A stretch of DNA of 64,000 nt. Source: Ichthyophthirius multifiliis. Lineage: Eukaryota; Ciliophora; Oligohymenophorea; Hymenostomatida. Below the pieces are notes generated by a model. That model was not told the DNA's origin. It did not search any database and saw nothing but the letters and a program-made list of their open reading frames with translations. The stretch is taken from the NCBI RefSeq assembly GCF_000220395.1, contig NW_004086406.1:62001-126000 (forward strand), written 5' to 3'. Made by a program: the position numbers and the translations under genes. Below are positions 1-12,687 of the stretch, one piece after another; position 1 is the stretch's first letter, and every line of letters starts with the position of its first letter.

Positions 1-87
1 ATGTAATTAATTTAAAAAACTTATTAATTAATTAATAAATTAATTATTAATAATTGTTTTTATATCTGTATTTTTAGCCATTTTTTT

Positions 88-331
88 ACAGCCGAAGCTA
101 TCACATATAGGAATATATCCACTATATATCAATAACCTTGTGGAGATCGACGCATGCAGACAGTGTAGATCGACATTTTAGGTATTTAATTTGATTTCGC
201 TTAGGTATGGATAAACATAAACCACACCTTTATAGGCTCGATCCCGGTCCCCACCTTTTATCTTAGCCGACTTAACTTAATTTAATTATTCGCTTTCGCA
301 TCTTACTGCACTATATGAGGTTAAATTTTTT
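88..331 (+). ncRNA. Candidate structured Pol III RNA gene (unassigned)
   Basis: This is a sharp compositional outlier: far richer in G and C than the surrounding sequence, with no convincing reading frame. At 235-245 the plus strand reads GGCTCGATCCC, one mismatch from the Pol III B-box consensus GGTTCGANNCC, and the island is followed by a run of seven T at 325-331, as expected for a Pol III terminator on this strand. Internal features include two copies of AGATCGAC (145-176) and two related ACC-rich blocks (220-256). A simple tRNA fold failed: the bases that should form the 5' acceptor arm do not pair with CCCCACC. SRP RNA, RNase P or RNase MRP RNA are the families I would test first; none was recognised with certainty. 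The 5' end is a guess. Confidence 0.45.
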
Positions 332-620
332 TGCTAATTATGATTAATCTAAAAATAAATAATTATATATAAAATATTGTATTTTAATTAAAAATATCTT
401 ATAATAAATATATTTATTTAATTTACTTATATAACTTATTCATTGTAAAATAATTAAAAAATAAAAAATAGTAAACAATGTAGGTAATATCAAAAACAAT
501 AAAATCACCTAATGAAAATATAAAAAAATTATAAACTGAATATAAAAACTAAAAAATATAACTAGAAGATTAATAAGTAAATAAAAAATATTTTATAAAA
601 TAAAAAAATAATAAAAGAAT

Positions 621-2043
621 ATGTTGTAAATTTTAAGCAATTAATAAAAACCCCAAAATATATCAGATTCAGAATAATTTTTAAAAATTTTCGGACATTT
701 ATGTTTCATAAAAGAATACATAAATGAAAATAATCAATATTTAATTCGACAATTATATATGAATTCATAATTATAAACATATTTAATTAATTAAACGATA
801 ACAAAGTAAGGAGAAAAGATTACTTAATTTATGTTAATATTAGAAGGTTACGTCGGTTTATATTTAAATAGACAAAATAAGTTGTATAAAATAAAAAAAC
901 TATACGCAGGAGACACTATAGAAACTCCTACTTTATGTGAAAATGGGGAATATTAAATGACAACAATATGTCTTTCAGAAAATGTCAAAATTTTAATTTT
1001 ATCAGAATAAAATTTCAAAAATATATTTTAAAAAAGTGAAATAGAAAAATATGAAAATGAATTAAATTTTATTAAAAATATTGAAATTTTTGAATCATGG
1101 CCTAAAGCAAATCTCAAGAAGCTTTACATGTGTTTAAATAATTTTACTGTGAATAAATCATAGGTTATATATTAATAAAATTAACCAAGCCGAGCTATGT
1201 ATATAATTAAAAAAGGAGATTTCGGAGTAATGTATATATGAATATACTTATTTATATTAATTTTTTTAAAAAGGAATATAAAAAAAGACTTTCATGGAAA
1301 AAAAAAATAATGATTAAAGCGATTAAGAATATGAAAAAAATGTTCCCTTTTTAAAAACTGAAAGAATTAAATAAAAAAATGATGAAAAAATAAAAAAAAA
1401 TTAATTATCCTAAAAATTAATATAGCTTTTGGGTAAAAATATTATATAAATAAATTCTGATTTAGTTGCAATACATTCAGCTTTTTAATGTTTTGGTTAA
1501 AACGAATTAATAACAAATAATTTAAGAAAAACAAGTGTCTTATGTAATTCCGAAGTTGGAGAATTATTACAAATTAAAGGTCATTATTTGCTTTTATTAG
1601 CTTAGGAATCTCATGAAATAAAACTAGACATGATAAAGAAAATAATGTTATATCAAAAAGCTTTACAAATAAAAAATAGCATTTACAAGTTATCATTTTA
1701 ATATGAAGATTAATTAAATATATACTAAAATAATGCAAGATCAAGCCAGAATATAAAAGATGACAATGATTTAACAAAAAGCAAAGAATTGGAAAAATAA
1801 AAAATAGAAAATAGAAAAAGCATATAAACAAATTAATTATTAGAAGAAAATAAACATAATAAATTTACAAAAGAAAAATAAAAAAGACATACAATAAGTT
1901 GTATTTAAAAAAGTTTAATTGGAATTAAATATTAAAAATAATATAGAAGTAACAGTAATTCTGAAAATAATATAGATCTAAATTAATAAATATACTCTTT
2001 AAAACATATAAATATTAAATTACCTAATATAAATAAAATTTGA
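621..2043 (+). CDS. Cyclic nucleotide-binding domain protein
   Basis: Read with TAA/TAG as Gln, this gives a cNMP-binding fold of the PKA-regulatory-subunit/ion-channel type. Early residues read ITKQGEKITQFMLILEGYVG, the typical strand leading into the nucleotide pocket, followed by a Gly-rich turn and a second strand set (YIIKKGDFG) of a repeated domain. A short intron around 1227-1287 is needed to keep the frame: the upstream frame meets TGA just after GDFG and the good frame resumes in a later phase. The C-terminal third is Lys/Gln/Asn-rich and probably coiled. The start is uncertain. The ATG at 621 is the first in frame; an ATG at 478 could be joined by an intron. Stop TGA at 2041-2043. 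It probably acts in cAMP/cGMP sensing, but no catalytic domain is visible. Confidence 0.6.
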
Positions 2044-2097
2044 TGAATTTATTTTAAAAAAATGAATTTAAATATTTATTTATTTATCTTTTTATAT

Positions 2098-4797
2098 TCA
2101 ATATAAATTATATTTTCCATGGAAATAAAGTACCTTTAAAAGCAAATGCTCACTATTATGTTTTTCTCCTTACATATTAATTTTTTCTAAAGTATATTTA
2201 TCTTTATTTAAATGGCATTTTTTTGCACAATCTTAGCATAAATCAACATATCCTTTATTTTTATCGAAAGGCCCTGGAAGACAATTTAAACAAATATATC
2301 TTATTTTCGGATGTATTTTACAAGCATTACAAATTATCATTGCATGACTTGGAAAAATAAATTTTTATTCAACTTCAGGTTGTATATCTTTACCTAATCT
2401 GTCTTGATCAATATTCTTTTATTTTTAATATTTTATTTTTTTAAAAAAAATACATTTAAATATTCAGTATTTGAAGTATTTATTAATATTAAATTATGTG
2501 GCACTTTATATTATTCTATATTTTTTTTAGAAATATCTTTTTCATCCCCACATTTCAAACAAACATAATTATTCAAAAAGTAATTGAAATAATAAGGTTT
2601 TTCAAGTTTATTAGAACAAACATGACATTGGTTTCCTTCCTTAATATCTACAGTATCAATTATGGTATCTTCTATTTCTATAAGATCATTCTTAGGTAAT
2701 TTTTCTAATATTTTTTTTAACAATAAATTATTGAATTTTTCCTAATCATTAATTCTAACAGCGTACTTTAAAACAGGTTTTTAGTAAACTTTTTTTATTT
2801 AATTTCCTTATTAATCGAATACTTTATATCTAACCATACTTATAGAAAACAAAGGTTAGTAATCTAAATTAAGATCGAAAAATTCTTACTGAATTTCCTT
2901 TTAAAAAAGATTCTTTTTAACTTCTTAATAAACATTTTTAGGGTATTCTTAAATATCTTCTTAAAGATCAACTCCTGATTAAATTTAATGTATTTTTTAG
3001 CATAAAAGATCGCCACTTTTTATTACTCCTGTAAATTTATAGTTATTTTCCTTATCTAATAATAAAATATAGGGAACTTCTCCTATTTAGAATTCTTAAA
3101 GTTCTTTTCTATCTTTAGGAATTCCATTTAAATAATAAAAATTAAATATATTATCTTCTTAGAGTTCTTTTGCTATTTTTATTGAATTCACATTTTCTTC
3201 TACTATCGAAATAAATATTATTTAAACTTCTTTTAAACTATCTTTTCTTAGTTTCAATACTTTTATTAATTATAAGCAAAGTTCATCCCAATGAGCCCAA
3301 AATATCACAAGACCAACTTTTCCGTTTTGTAAGTGTATTTAAGCATTTTCCTATTGTTCTATTCTATGCATATTTTCAAAAGGAACATATTTGGTGTTTA
3401 AATAAGTCTATTTTAAGCCTTAGTTTAGTAAACCTATTAGATTTTTTTTATATTCACCTTTTTCTTTTAAAGATTCTGAATATTACTAGTATTCTTCTTT
3501 TATTTATTATAGATTTTGTTCGATTTAAGGAAAGTGACTTATTTCTTTATATTATTTTAAGGTATTTGTACGATCTTTTATTTAATTTTTTTTTTTAAAA
3601 CAAAATTAAACTTTTACAATTAATTTTTATTTTTACCTATAGTTAAATAATTTTAAGGTGTTAATTTTAAAGACAAAGAAATTTCATTTTACAAATAAAC
3701 ATTTTTTAAACCTACTTTTTCATGTATTTTTCCTAAATTACCAACGTGAATAGGAAGTTATAATTTTAAGTCAATTATCTTTAAATAAAAAAAATAAATA
3801 AACAAAAATATAAATAAAAAAATACTTATTCTTTAAGTTTCATCAAAGGAATAATACCCAATATATTTTTAAAAGCAAGAAATAAATTTTTTTAGTTAGC
3901 ATTAATTTTCGCATAAAGAATAGGTTTTTAATAAACTTTCATTTTCTACTCATTTTCAAAAAGACTAATTTTTTACTAACAAAGATTTAATTTTTACAAG
4001 CATTCATTTTTCTGTACAAATTCAGTCAATTCTTAATCCCATATTCCCTTAAATTTTTTAAACTATTCCTTATTCAATCCATCTGAAGTATCTCCTAACA
4101 AAAACTCAACTCTATTTTAGATATAGTTTTTTTTTTCACACCCAAAAAAACTAATAAGTCCATTCTATCCAACCAAAATAGCAAAAGGATAAGAAGAAAT
4201 TTTAAATAAAGAAATCAAATGATGATTTTAATCATTTTCAGTAATCTTTAAATTTTTAAAGTTCTCGTTATCATTCCACTTTTATTACTTTATTTTGTTT
4301 TAAGCGTCTTCTATTTTATCATCTATACTTATTGTTATTACTTTTAGTTAATCTTTGTATTTATTAGATATTGAAAATGCCTTTTAGACTTATTAATATG
4401 AACTTTTTTACTATGAAGACCATAAAATTATTAATAATATTTAATTTTATTAGTGAACTAAATGGGTAAGTTGACCTGAGTTCAAGTCTACAAAATTGTC
4501 TTTTATTTCAGGGAATTTATCTCCTATTCTCAAGTGGTTATATATTTGAAATTTTTATAATATTAAGTGTTCTTTTGGTTTTAAAAAGCCTTCTTTAGAT
4601 ATTTCTCTAGAAAAGTCTTTCAACTTTTGTATTTCTTCAAGGTTTTAAGATAGTAAAGTACCTGATATTGAGGCTTCTTTAGTAAGCTTTTAATCTAGAA
4701 GTTAATGATTTATCTACTTTCTTAATATTAAAGGCGGTAAGTTTTATTCTTTTAATTTTTAGAGGATTAATTATATAGATTTATCTTTAGTTTCCAT
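2098..4797 (-). CDS. Thioredoxin-fold and ZZ-type zinc finger protein
   Basis: Four exons, with introns at 3779-3825, 3575-3636 and 2416-2453, give about 850 residues with perfect phase. Two segments (around 4480-4200 and 3430-3010) look like thioredoxin/peroxiredoxin-like folds, with hydrophobic strands (LIILWSS, VGLVIFWAHWDELC) where the redox motif should be. The canonical CxxC is missing from both, so a structural rather than oxidoreductase role is likely. A zinc-binding C-terminus follows: CHVCSNKLEK with YVCLKCG, then a ZZ-like module with the Cys pairs ICNAC, YICLNC and LCQDC and a closing His. The gene ends convergently with the cNMP-binding gene, 54 bp away. ZZ fingers usually bind protein N-termini or ubiquitin-like partners; the partner here is unknown. 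Confidence 0.6.
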
Positions 4798-5396
4798 TTA
4801 TTTTTATTTCTATTTATTGTTTTTTTTATTTTATTTTTATTTTTAAATTAATTTTTATAATGTTTTTATTTTTGTGTTAATTAATATTAAATATCACATT
4901 ATTTTTATTTTAAGATTTTTTATTTTAAGGTAAGCAATAAAAAAAATGTTAATAATTAAATTTTGTTAAAATTAAATAATTATATTATATCTATAATTAA
5001 ATAGCAATTTTTATTTTTTTTAGCAAAAAATAATAATAATGAAAATAAAATAAAAATAATATATATAATTAGTATCTACTAAAATTTTTTAAAAATTTAC
5101 ACAAGAAAATACAAAAAAATTATTAATAAATTATTAATATAATTTAAAAAATAAAATTAATATTTTTAATAAAAAATATTAATTAAAAAAAAAATTAATT
5201 AACAATAAATAAAATTAATAAATATAAATTTAATAAATATTTAACTTTAATTAATTATCTCTTTTATTTTACATTTATATTTAAATTTTTAATAGAATTT
5301 AATTAACAATTTAAAATATAAAATATATAAAAATTAAGATTTTAAAAAAATAAAAAAGACAACTTTTTTTAACTTAATAAATATATTCATAAAATT
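4798..5396. other. AT-rich divergent intergenic spacer
   Basis: About 600 bases of nearly pure A/T between two divergently transcribed genes. It presumably carries both promoters. I see no open frame with coding character, no structured island and no clear regulatory motif. Confidence 0.6.
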
Positions 5397-7905
5397 ATGT
5401 CAGAAGATTTAAACGAAATAGATTTAATTATGTTTAAAAAGTTAATTCAAGATTCTAGTTAAAAATAATTAAATTTAACATTATAAATTAATTTTTAATA
5501 ATAAATATATATATATATATATATAATAAAAAGATTAATTGTTTTAAAAAATAAGAAAAATATCAGATGATTCATGCAAATTAATAGAAGATTAATTATA
5601 TTAAGAAGCAATTTAGTAGCTTAAATAAGCAGAAAATATAGCAGAACTAGCAGCTAATTCCGGAAAAGCGCTTGATAGAAACTTATTAATAATTTTACTT
5701 TATAATATTGCTTGTGCATATTAAGGGTAGTATTTTTTTTTAAAAAAAAAAAAATATAAAATAAAATAAAAATTATTAAAAAGATTATGGGAATTAGATA
5801 AATGCTATTAATATATAGATGGTGTAATATATAATTTAGAATAAGGTTTAAAAGAGCAAGAATAAAATGAGAAAGAATAAAAAAACGAAGATTTTTAATC
5901 ATACAAGATAAAAAAACAATCATTTTTAGTAAAATCCTATTTATAAAAATGTGCTATATTATCCTAATTAGGAATGTATAAAAAATATGAAAAATAAAAC
6001 AATAAAAAATAACAAAAAAGGCATAATATGGCAATAGAAACTGCCTAAAAAGGCATTTAAATGATCGAAAAAATATTTAATTTATTAACAGAATTATCAT
6101 AAAATTAAAAGTATGATAAAAAAGCTAACTTTTCGTGTGAAAAAACTGAAAATACAAACTAATACAAAGCCAAAGAAGAAATTTTATATACACCTTTAAT
6201 ATATGAAAATGCTTAAATTTTTTTATAAAATTTTTCCAATAAAAATCTTTTTAATATAGAAATAAATACCAATAATTATAATTAATTAAGACAATCAAGA
6301 AAATCTATATATTTCTGGAAAAATAATCCAAATAATAATGAAAAAAATATGAGAGCAGAACTCTAAACACCAATAAAAGATTCAGAAAACGAAAGTAGGA
6401 GCATTTTGGGAATTAGAAATAGTTACCAATGGATCGAGTAATTCAATATCGGATCAATTATGCATATGGTATAAATTTAATATGATAGTTTTATTTATTT
6501 TGATGATATCATTTATGAACTTTCAAAAAAATAATTAATTGAGAAAGTAAGTTTTTTTTTTTTTTTTTTTTTTGTAAATAAAAAAAGATGCTTTTTTTAT
6601 CTATTTGTTATTTTACTATTGCTACTGAAATTAGGTTTATAGAATTAGATAAATATAAAAATTAAAATAACGATAATAATAATACTCTTGAAAAATAATA
6701 AATTAAAATAAACAGTGAATAATATAGATAAAGTGAAACTTATCATCTTAAATCTATTGAAATTGTTTGTTTAGCCATAACATGCTAATCTCCTTATATA
6801 AATCATTTAATTAACAGCTATCATAAGCACTATAATTCTTAATTAGAAATTATTGTATTTTTGTTTATAATTAATTAAAAAAAAAAAAAAGGAAGAAGAA
6901 GATAATTCAAATATTTCATATTAATCTACTTAAAAAAAAGAAAATTCATATAAATATAATAATTATTTTAAAAGCACTTAAGATTTTTCAGAATAAAAGT
7001 TAAATATATCTAATAATTGTGATAATAATAATTATGATAAATAAACTAAAAATCATAAAATTTAGCAAAATAATTAAGTTTTTTCAACTTAACCAAATAA
7101 AAATAAAAAAGTTAAACATTTTAAACAAATTTTATTTGTCTTATATATATAAATATTTTATAGAAATTAAACAAAAATAAACTTTTTTAAAAAACAAACT
7201 TAAATTAATCAAATAGTATAGAAAATAATTTATAAAAAGATTTATCATAAAAACGTATTTATCCGATTTTAAATGAAGTAAATGAAAAATAACTAAATTA
7301 ATAAAAAAAATTAAAGAGATTTCAAATAAATATCAATTTCTAAATATATAATAAGAATTTGCTGATGGAAAATGTAAAAAAAATATGTATATTATATTTA
7401 TTAATAATTTTTTTATTTAAATTTTGTTTTTACTTCTAATTTGTTTTTTTTTAATTAAAAAAAATTAGAAGATATAAAATTATCACCAAAAAATTTATTT
7501 AAAAATATGTTCTGTTCTAAAATTATAAAAAAATAATAAAACAATAGTTAATAAGAATAAATAAAAGAAAAAAAAGTCAATAAATTAAAAGATGTACAAA
7601 AATAAAATTAAAAAGAAAAAAATAATTAAAAAAATCAAAATAAATAACTTGATAATTAAAAAAATAATAAAACCGAAGTTAGTTTAACTCCAAGATATTA
7701 TAAAATGGATTTTTTGAAAGAATTTATTAAATGTTCAGATAAAAAAGTTGATCATTTAAATTAGAAAGAGTTTTTAAGCATGAAAAATTGCCTTAGTAAT
7801 ATTGTTATTCCTAAATTAGATTTAAATTTAATTAAAAATCTTAAAAATTTAAGAATTGAAAATAATTATAAATTTAATTCAGCAAGAGACTAATCTTCGA
7901 AATGA
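5397..7905 (+). CDS. Helical-repeat (TPR-like) protein, multi-exon
   Basis: Starts MSEDLNEIDLIMFKKL and is joined over introns at about 5458-5533, 5727-5783, 6547-6587, 6855-6891, 7138-7163 and 7387-7468; phases agree throughout. The N-terminal part has paired amphipathic helices of TPR type (LIEDQLYQEAIQQLKQAENI, then NIACAYQG and LWELDKCYQYIDGV). A second conserved-looking helix reads YFTIATEIRFIELDKY. The C-terminal half is Asn/Lys/Gln-rich and low in complexity. The 26-nt intron at 7138 starts GTCTTA and the 5458 intron starts GTTAAA, both unusual donors that are inferred from frame shifts only. It is probably a ciliate scaffold protein; no catalytic signature is seen. Confidence 0.55.
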
Positions 7906-8288
7906 GAACATTATATTCTTAAGATTTTGTTAAGAAAATTTTTTATCAAAATACTTCTAATTATAATTTATAAAATATATATAATTAAAAACTATATAAT
8001 TATAATTTAATTTTCATATAAAATAATTTTTTTAAAATTGTATATTTCACATGAATATTTATTTAATTAAAATTATATAAAAATTCGATTATATTTTTAA
8101 AAATAAAAACTTTTAACAAACTAATAATTAAGAATATATTATAGTAATTAAATTAAAAAAATATTTATATATTTGCTATAATAAATATTTTGTATTTGTA
8201 TTCATAAATTAAATATTATATTTTCCGTTAAATTTATGTTGAAAATTATTTGTTAATTTACAAATAATAATAAAATAATAAATAAAAG
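7906..8288. other. AT-rich spacer between tandem genes
   Basis: About 380 bases of A/T sequence separating two plus-strand genes. Nothing recognisable. The open stretch on the opposite strand at 8209-8406 is a by-product of T-rich sequence facing the coiled-coil gene. Confidence 0.5.
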
Positions 8289-9531
8289 ATGTCATATAGA
8301 TATAAAAATTAAACAATATTAGAAATAAACCAAGCCTTAAGTTTTTCATAAACAATAAAATCATAAAGTTCAACATAAAATACTTAAAGAAATAGTTTAA
8401 CACCAACTAAAAAGCCATTAGATATAATATTATTTAAAAATAAATTTAATTAAATAAAGGACAAATAAAATTTTATAAAAGTAATATAAAGGAACTTTTA
8501 AATACTGATTAAACTTTAAGTAAAAATAAAATATAAGAAAATGAAAAAGAATAAGAGCAAAACATAGAAACTAAAAAATATTTATTAAAACAAGAAAATT
8601 TAAACAAAATAAAATAAAAAATAATAAATTGTGAAAAAACATAATTCATATAAGAGAAACAAAGAAATAAAAAATATATAGGTTTTGTTAGCGAAAAAAA
8701 TTAAACTTTAGAAATATTAGATGAAAAAAATTTAAAATATTAAAATAAATAATTAAAATGTAGATAATATAAAAAAATAATCCTCGATTTGTAAATAAAA
8801 GTTTACGCATTAAAATAATCAAATTAAGAATTTATATAATAAATTAATTCTTTAAAATCTAAAGTTAGTGAATAAAATGTTATTGCTTATTAAATTTTAA
8901 ATGAGTTAGAAGATATTAAAAGTAAATTTTAAAATTTATTGAATTCAAAAGAAATTTTACAATTATTTGCTTCTTTTTAAAATAATTTATAATTTAAAGA
9001 TTTTCAATTGAAAAAAGAGTATTAAGCCAGAGAAACATTTAATAATATTATTTGTGATGAAAATTATTTTTCCTGTTTAAAAGAAAAAATTGACTTTAAT
9101 AAAAATTAAGATAATAATATTCTATAAGTATTTTTTTTTATTTTTTTAATATTATTTGTTTTATAAATTTTCTAGATTGTTAACCTTAATTAAATTATTT
9201 AATAATAAGAAATTGAAAAACTTGACTTTTAACTAGAAAATGCAAAAAGTTTAAGAATTTAATCTGAATTAGAAAATTAAATAAATTTCTAAAATGATTA
9301 AATCGAAAATTATTAGAAAGAAATTAAAGAGTTGTACTAAAATATTAAAATGAGAAGCGAAAAGTTTGAAAGTTAAGTAAATTTTATTTTTAATATAAAA
9401 AAATTAATTTCTTTTAAATTTTAATTTATTTTTAATATTTTAAAAATACTAATTAATCATAGTTATTAGAAATTCAATCTTTGAAAAAACTAATTCAAAA
9501 TAATTAGAATATGTCTTTAAAATAATCTTGA
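8289..9531 (+). CDS. Coiled-coil protein
   Basis: Starts MSYRYKNQTILEINQ and runs as a Lys/Glu/Gln/Asn-rich coiled coil (for example QILNELEDIKSKFQNLLNSK) to a TGA at 9529-9531. Two introns are clear: one after LQ near 9127 ending in ttttctag near 9174, and one at about 9379-9467 beginning gtaaat and ending aatcatag. The first 70 codons and the remainder are in different frames; the switch lies between 8358 and 8490. It could be a short intron (8358-8414 fits the phase) or an assembly indel. Intraflagellar-transport or centrosomal proteins have this look, but no family can be named. Confidence 0.5.
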
Positions 9532-9968
9532 ATATTTAAATAAAAAAAATCAAGAAAATTAAATAAATAAAAATTAATATAAAAACATTAATTATATTAA
9601 AAAATATATCACTTCTTCTGATGTTTTTTGTTATCAATTCTATATTTTTTTTTAAAAAAAAAAATCAATTAATCAATCAAAAAAAAAAAAGTATCAAAAT
9701 TCTTTTTTTGTTATTGATTAAGATTTTAAATAAAAAATAAAAAAACACAAAAGAAAGTAATATATTTTTTATTTTCTGTATAAAATATAATAATTAATGA
9801 ATATAAAATTATAAAAAATAGTTTTTATAATTAAATTAAAGAATATTTCGCTTTAAATTTTTCTAAAAAATTATGTTAATAAAAAAAAGTATTTTTGGAT
9901 TTTTAAAATATTATTTGTTACATTTTATTTTACTAAATAAAAAATTATATATATATATATGTATTTAA
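9532..9968. other. Convergent intergenic spacer
   Basis: About 440 bases of A/T sequence with A- and T-tracts between two convergent genes. It includes an inverted element around 9630-9700, where tttttttttaaaaaaaaaaa is flanked by related gttatcaat/attgat sequences. No gene seen. Confidence 0.5.
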
Positions 9969-10897
9969 TCAATTTATTTTAAAATGTTTAAAGATCTTTA
10001 ATGATTTTGCAAAATCTGTTTTTTCTAATTCTTTTAGTTTCTCATTTATTTACTCTTGTTTTAGTCTTTGTTTAAAAATTGCATTATAATTTGTCTTGTA
10101 TCCTTTTAAATCATTTCCAGCCTTGTCAATTCTTATAGGTTTAGATAAATTATAATCAACTTTCCATTCGTATCCAGTTCTTTATATTTAATATTATTAA
10201 AAATATAATAATTTTAGTTTATTACTATGTTTCAGTCTTTGGTACTTCTTATGCTTAACATCTTGAATAAAGTGAACGCAAGCAAGCTAATACTAACTCT
10301 TAAAATTCTAATTCGTCTTTAAGCTCAATCCAATTATCGATAAAAAGCTTCGCAAGATCTGTTAAAGGTTTAGCAAAAGTTAACTTTTATTTTATTTTAT
10401 TTTAAAAAAAAAAATTATGTCCCTTTTTTAGTTTTTTACTTCAGAACATTTTTTGTATTTAAAAACGTTTTGTTAAGGTTTAAGATTTTTTTATAAATAA
10501 CCGAATTCAAAACCATAAGTGCTTGAAATTTATGTTTTTCTATACATTTCTTCTGCTTTTTAGAAACTTATTTTTATTTATAAAAATATATTAACACTTC
10601 TTTTTTAATTACTCAAATTCTTGTTATTAATGTAACTATTGTAATTAAACTACAGGAGGTTTTGCTCTATTTATAAAAAGATATTAAAAATATTAAATTT
10701 CAATTAACTTATATTTACCTAAATTTTTTATGTCCTTTATGCTTAAAAATAGCGCCTATAAGTTATAATCCTCTTGCTTCTTTTTCGTTTGCTGTGCATA
10801 ACCAATCGTTATAATATTTAAGGTATTCTTAGCGGATTATTTATTTTAAAATTTATTAGTAGATTTATGGATTTTATTAGTTTAATTACATATTCAT
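9969..10897 (-). CDS. Conserved hypothetical protein, 247 residues
   Basis: Five exons, with introns at 10667-10718, 10567-10597, 10384-10439 and 10180-10225; every junction is GT..AG and the summed length is exactly 248 codons, so the model is good. The N-terminus is Gln-rich, followed by YYNDWLCTANEKEARGLQLI and the basic patch FKHKGHKKFRAKPP. The C-terminal half contains WIELKDELEFQELVLACLRS and YEWKVDYNLSKP, then a Lys/Glu helix. The composition is like an ordinary soluble globular protein. The EWKVDY strand faintly recalls COMM domains, but not enough to assign one. Function unknown. Confidence 0.6.
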
Positions 10898-11147
10898 TTT
10901 TTAATTTTCTTCTAAATAAGTAAGTTATAAATTTTTAAAAATATTTTATATATATTATTTGATATAATTTAATAATATAATAGAATATTTTTTATATTAA
11001 TTTAAATATTTTTTTATAATAACTATTATATTTTTTTATTTTAAAAGATATAATTTTATTTATTTTAAAATTCATATAAATATATAAGTTTATAAAATTA
11101 AAATATGTTTTTAGTATTTTAAAACAAAATTTTATTATTAAAATTAA

Positions 11148-11972
11148 TCAATCTTTTTTATCTTTTTACTAAAAAGCTATTTCTAAGAAATTAGGAATTA
11201 ACAAATATGGTACTTCTTTTACATATTATTAATATCTTATATTATTTTATAAATCTATTTCAAGCTTAGTAATACAATAAAATATCCCTATAATAACAGC
11301 AAAATTAAATTAAATTCTTCCTAAAGTTATAACAGTTCCGCTTGTTAAAATATTTAAAATTATATAAAATTGCATTGGAAATCTACAATATTAATTATTA
11401 TATTATTTTTTTTAATTCTAAAAATCATATTTTTTATGCTTTAATATTACCTAAAGTTGTTAAAATCCAAAAATGTCACTATTTTTCACAACAAAAAATA
11501 AAAGTATTATAGAAAAGATATTTAAAATACTAAATAAAGTACTCAATAAAGAATATTCGAATATTATTATATTTATAGGTTACCATAATCCTAAACCAAA
11601 TATAAAAAAAAACAAAAAAGCTAAGTTTTACATAGGGTATTATATTATTCTATATTCAGGAAACAGTTTTTCTATAATTTTGGAGTAATACGGCGAATAT
11701 ATAAATTAACAACTTTTAAAAAATATTAAGAAAATTAAATTATTAAATAAAAATTTTATAAATTCTTATAAAATAATTTATTCTTATTAAATATTTATAT
11801 ATTCTAATATGTTAAATCCTAAATTATAATGAATTCCAAAAAAAATATATGCTTAAGGTTTATCTTATAAAAAATTAATGAAGAATAAATAAAAAATTAT
11901 CCCCAAAAACGAACTCCAAATGGTTAGTAAAAAAGCTATTATTTTACTTATAAAATTAATTTTTAGTTGCAT
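11148..11972 (-). CDS. Membrane methyltransferase, MddA/NnrU-like
   Basis: Two exons (one intron of 33 nt, 11418-11450) encode 263 residues with five or six hydrophobic helices. The C-terminal third matches the pattern of bacterial methanethiol S-methyltransferase (MddA) and the wider NnrU/isoprenylcysteine-methyltransferase-like fold: DIFGFQQL, then RFPMQFYIILNILTSGTVIT in the place of the RHPLYLG...TPTMT element, then CITKLEIDLQ (acidic pair position) and YQQYVKEVPYLLIP, equivalent to YxxYxxxVPxLIP. Known members transfer methyl groups from S-adenosylmethionine to thiols or isoprenylated cysteine at the membrane. The acidic helix is KLEIDL rather than LEERDL, so the substrate is open. The start is the first ATG and gives a plausible signal-anchor helix. 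Confidence 0.65.
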
Positions 11973-12151
11973 TTTTTTTATATATATTAATATATTAATT
12001 ATGAAATTAAATTAATATATTATAATAATTAATTATTTAATATTTGTTATAAATTTTTATTTTGTTAAAAAATAAAAATATTTGGAAAATAATATAAATA
12101 AGTTAAAAATTAAAATATACATTTTAAAAAATATAAATAATAGATAATATT

Positions 12152-12637
12152 TCATTAATTATTTTTGAATTTTTAAATTTTTTTGAAAGAAGAGCTAACT
12201 TAAATTTTGTTAGTTTTATCTTGAAAGATATTAAAAGCAGATAAATTTTATTAAATATTTTTCCTAACTTAAGGAGATGAAGGATTTATATTTTAGAAAT
12301 CTTCAACTTTATGTTAAATAATAGTTAAAGGAGCCCTTTTAACAATAGGGGTTTTTTAATTATCAATTTATTTTCTATTTTCAGAAATAAAAAGATTTTC
12401 ATCATTTGATTATTACTTTTTGATAGTAGTAAAATTACTTTGAATTTATTCATAATTTTTATTAGTTTAATAATTATTTTGCAAAAGTTATTTACTAATC
12501 ATTTAATTTTATAATATATTAGTAAAATATTTAAGTAATAATAATTTTAGATCATAATTTTAATCAAATTATTCATTTTATTATTAAAGATTAAAAAATT
12601 GCGTTTATTATTATTACATAAGAAGTTATTATAATAC

Positions 12638-12687
<50 letters not shown>

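Noticed and set aside
1-60. Window edge as a macronuclear telomere
   Set aside because: No C4A2/G4T2 repeats at either end.
235-262. T-arm-like GGCTCGATCCC followed by CCCCACC as the 3' end of a tRNA
   Set aside because: No matching 5' acceptor arm lies at the right distance and the T-stem has a mismatch, so it is kept only as a B-box-like element of a larger candidate RNA.
11473-11688. Plus-strand open frame with a natural-looking Lys/Ile-rich peptide
   Set aside because: It is antisense to the membrane methyltransferase, whose spliced frame has conserved motifs.
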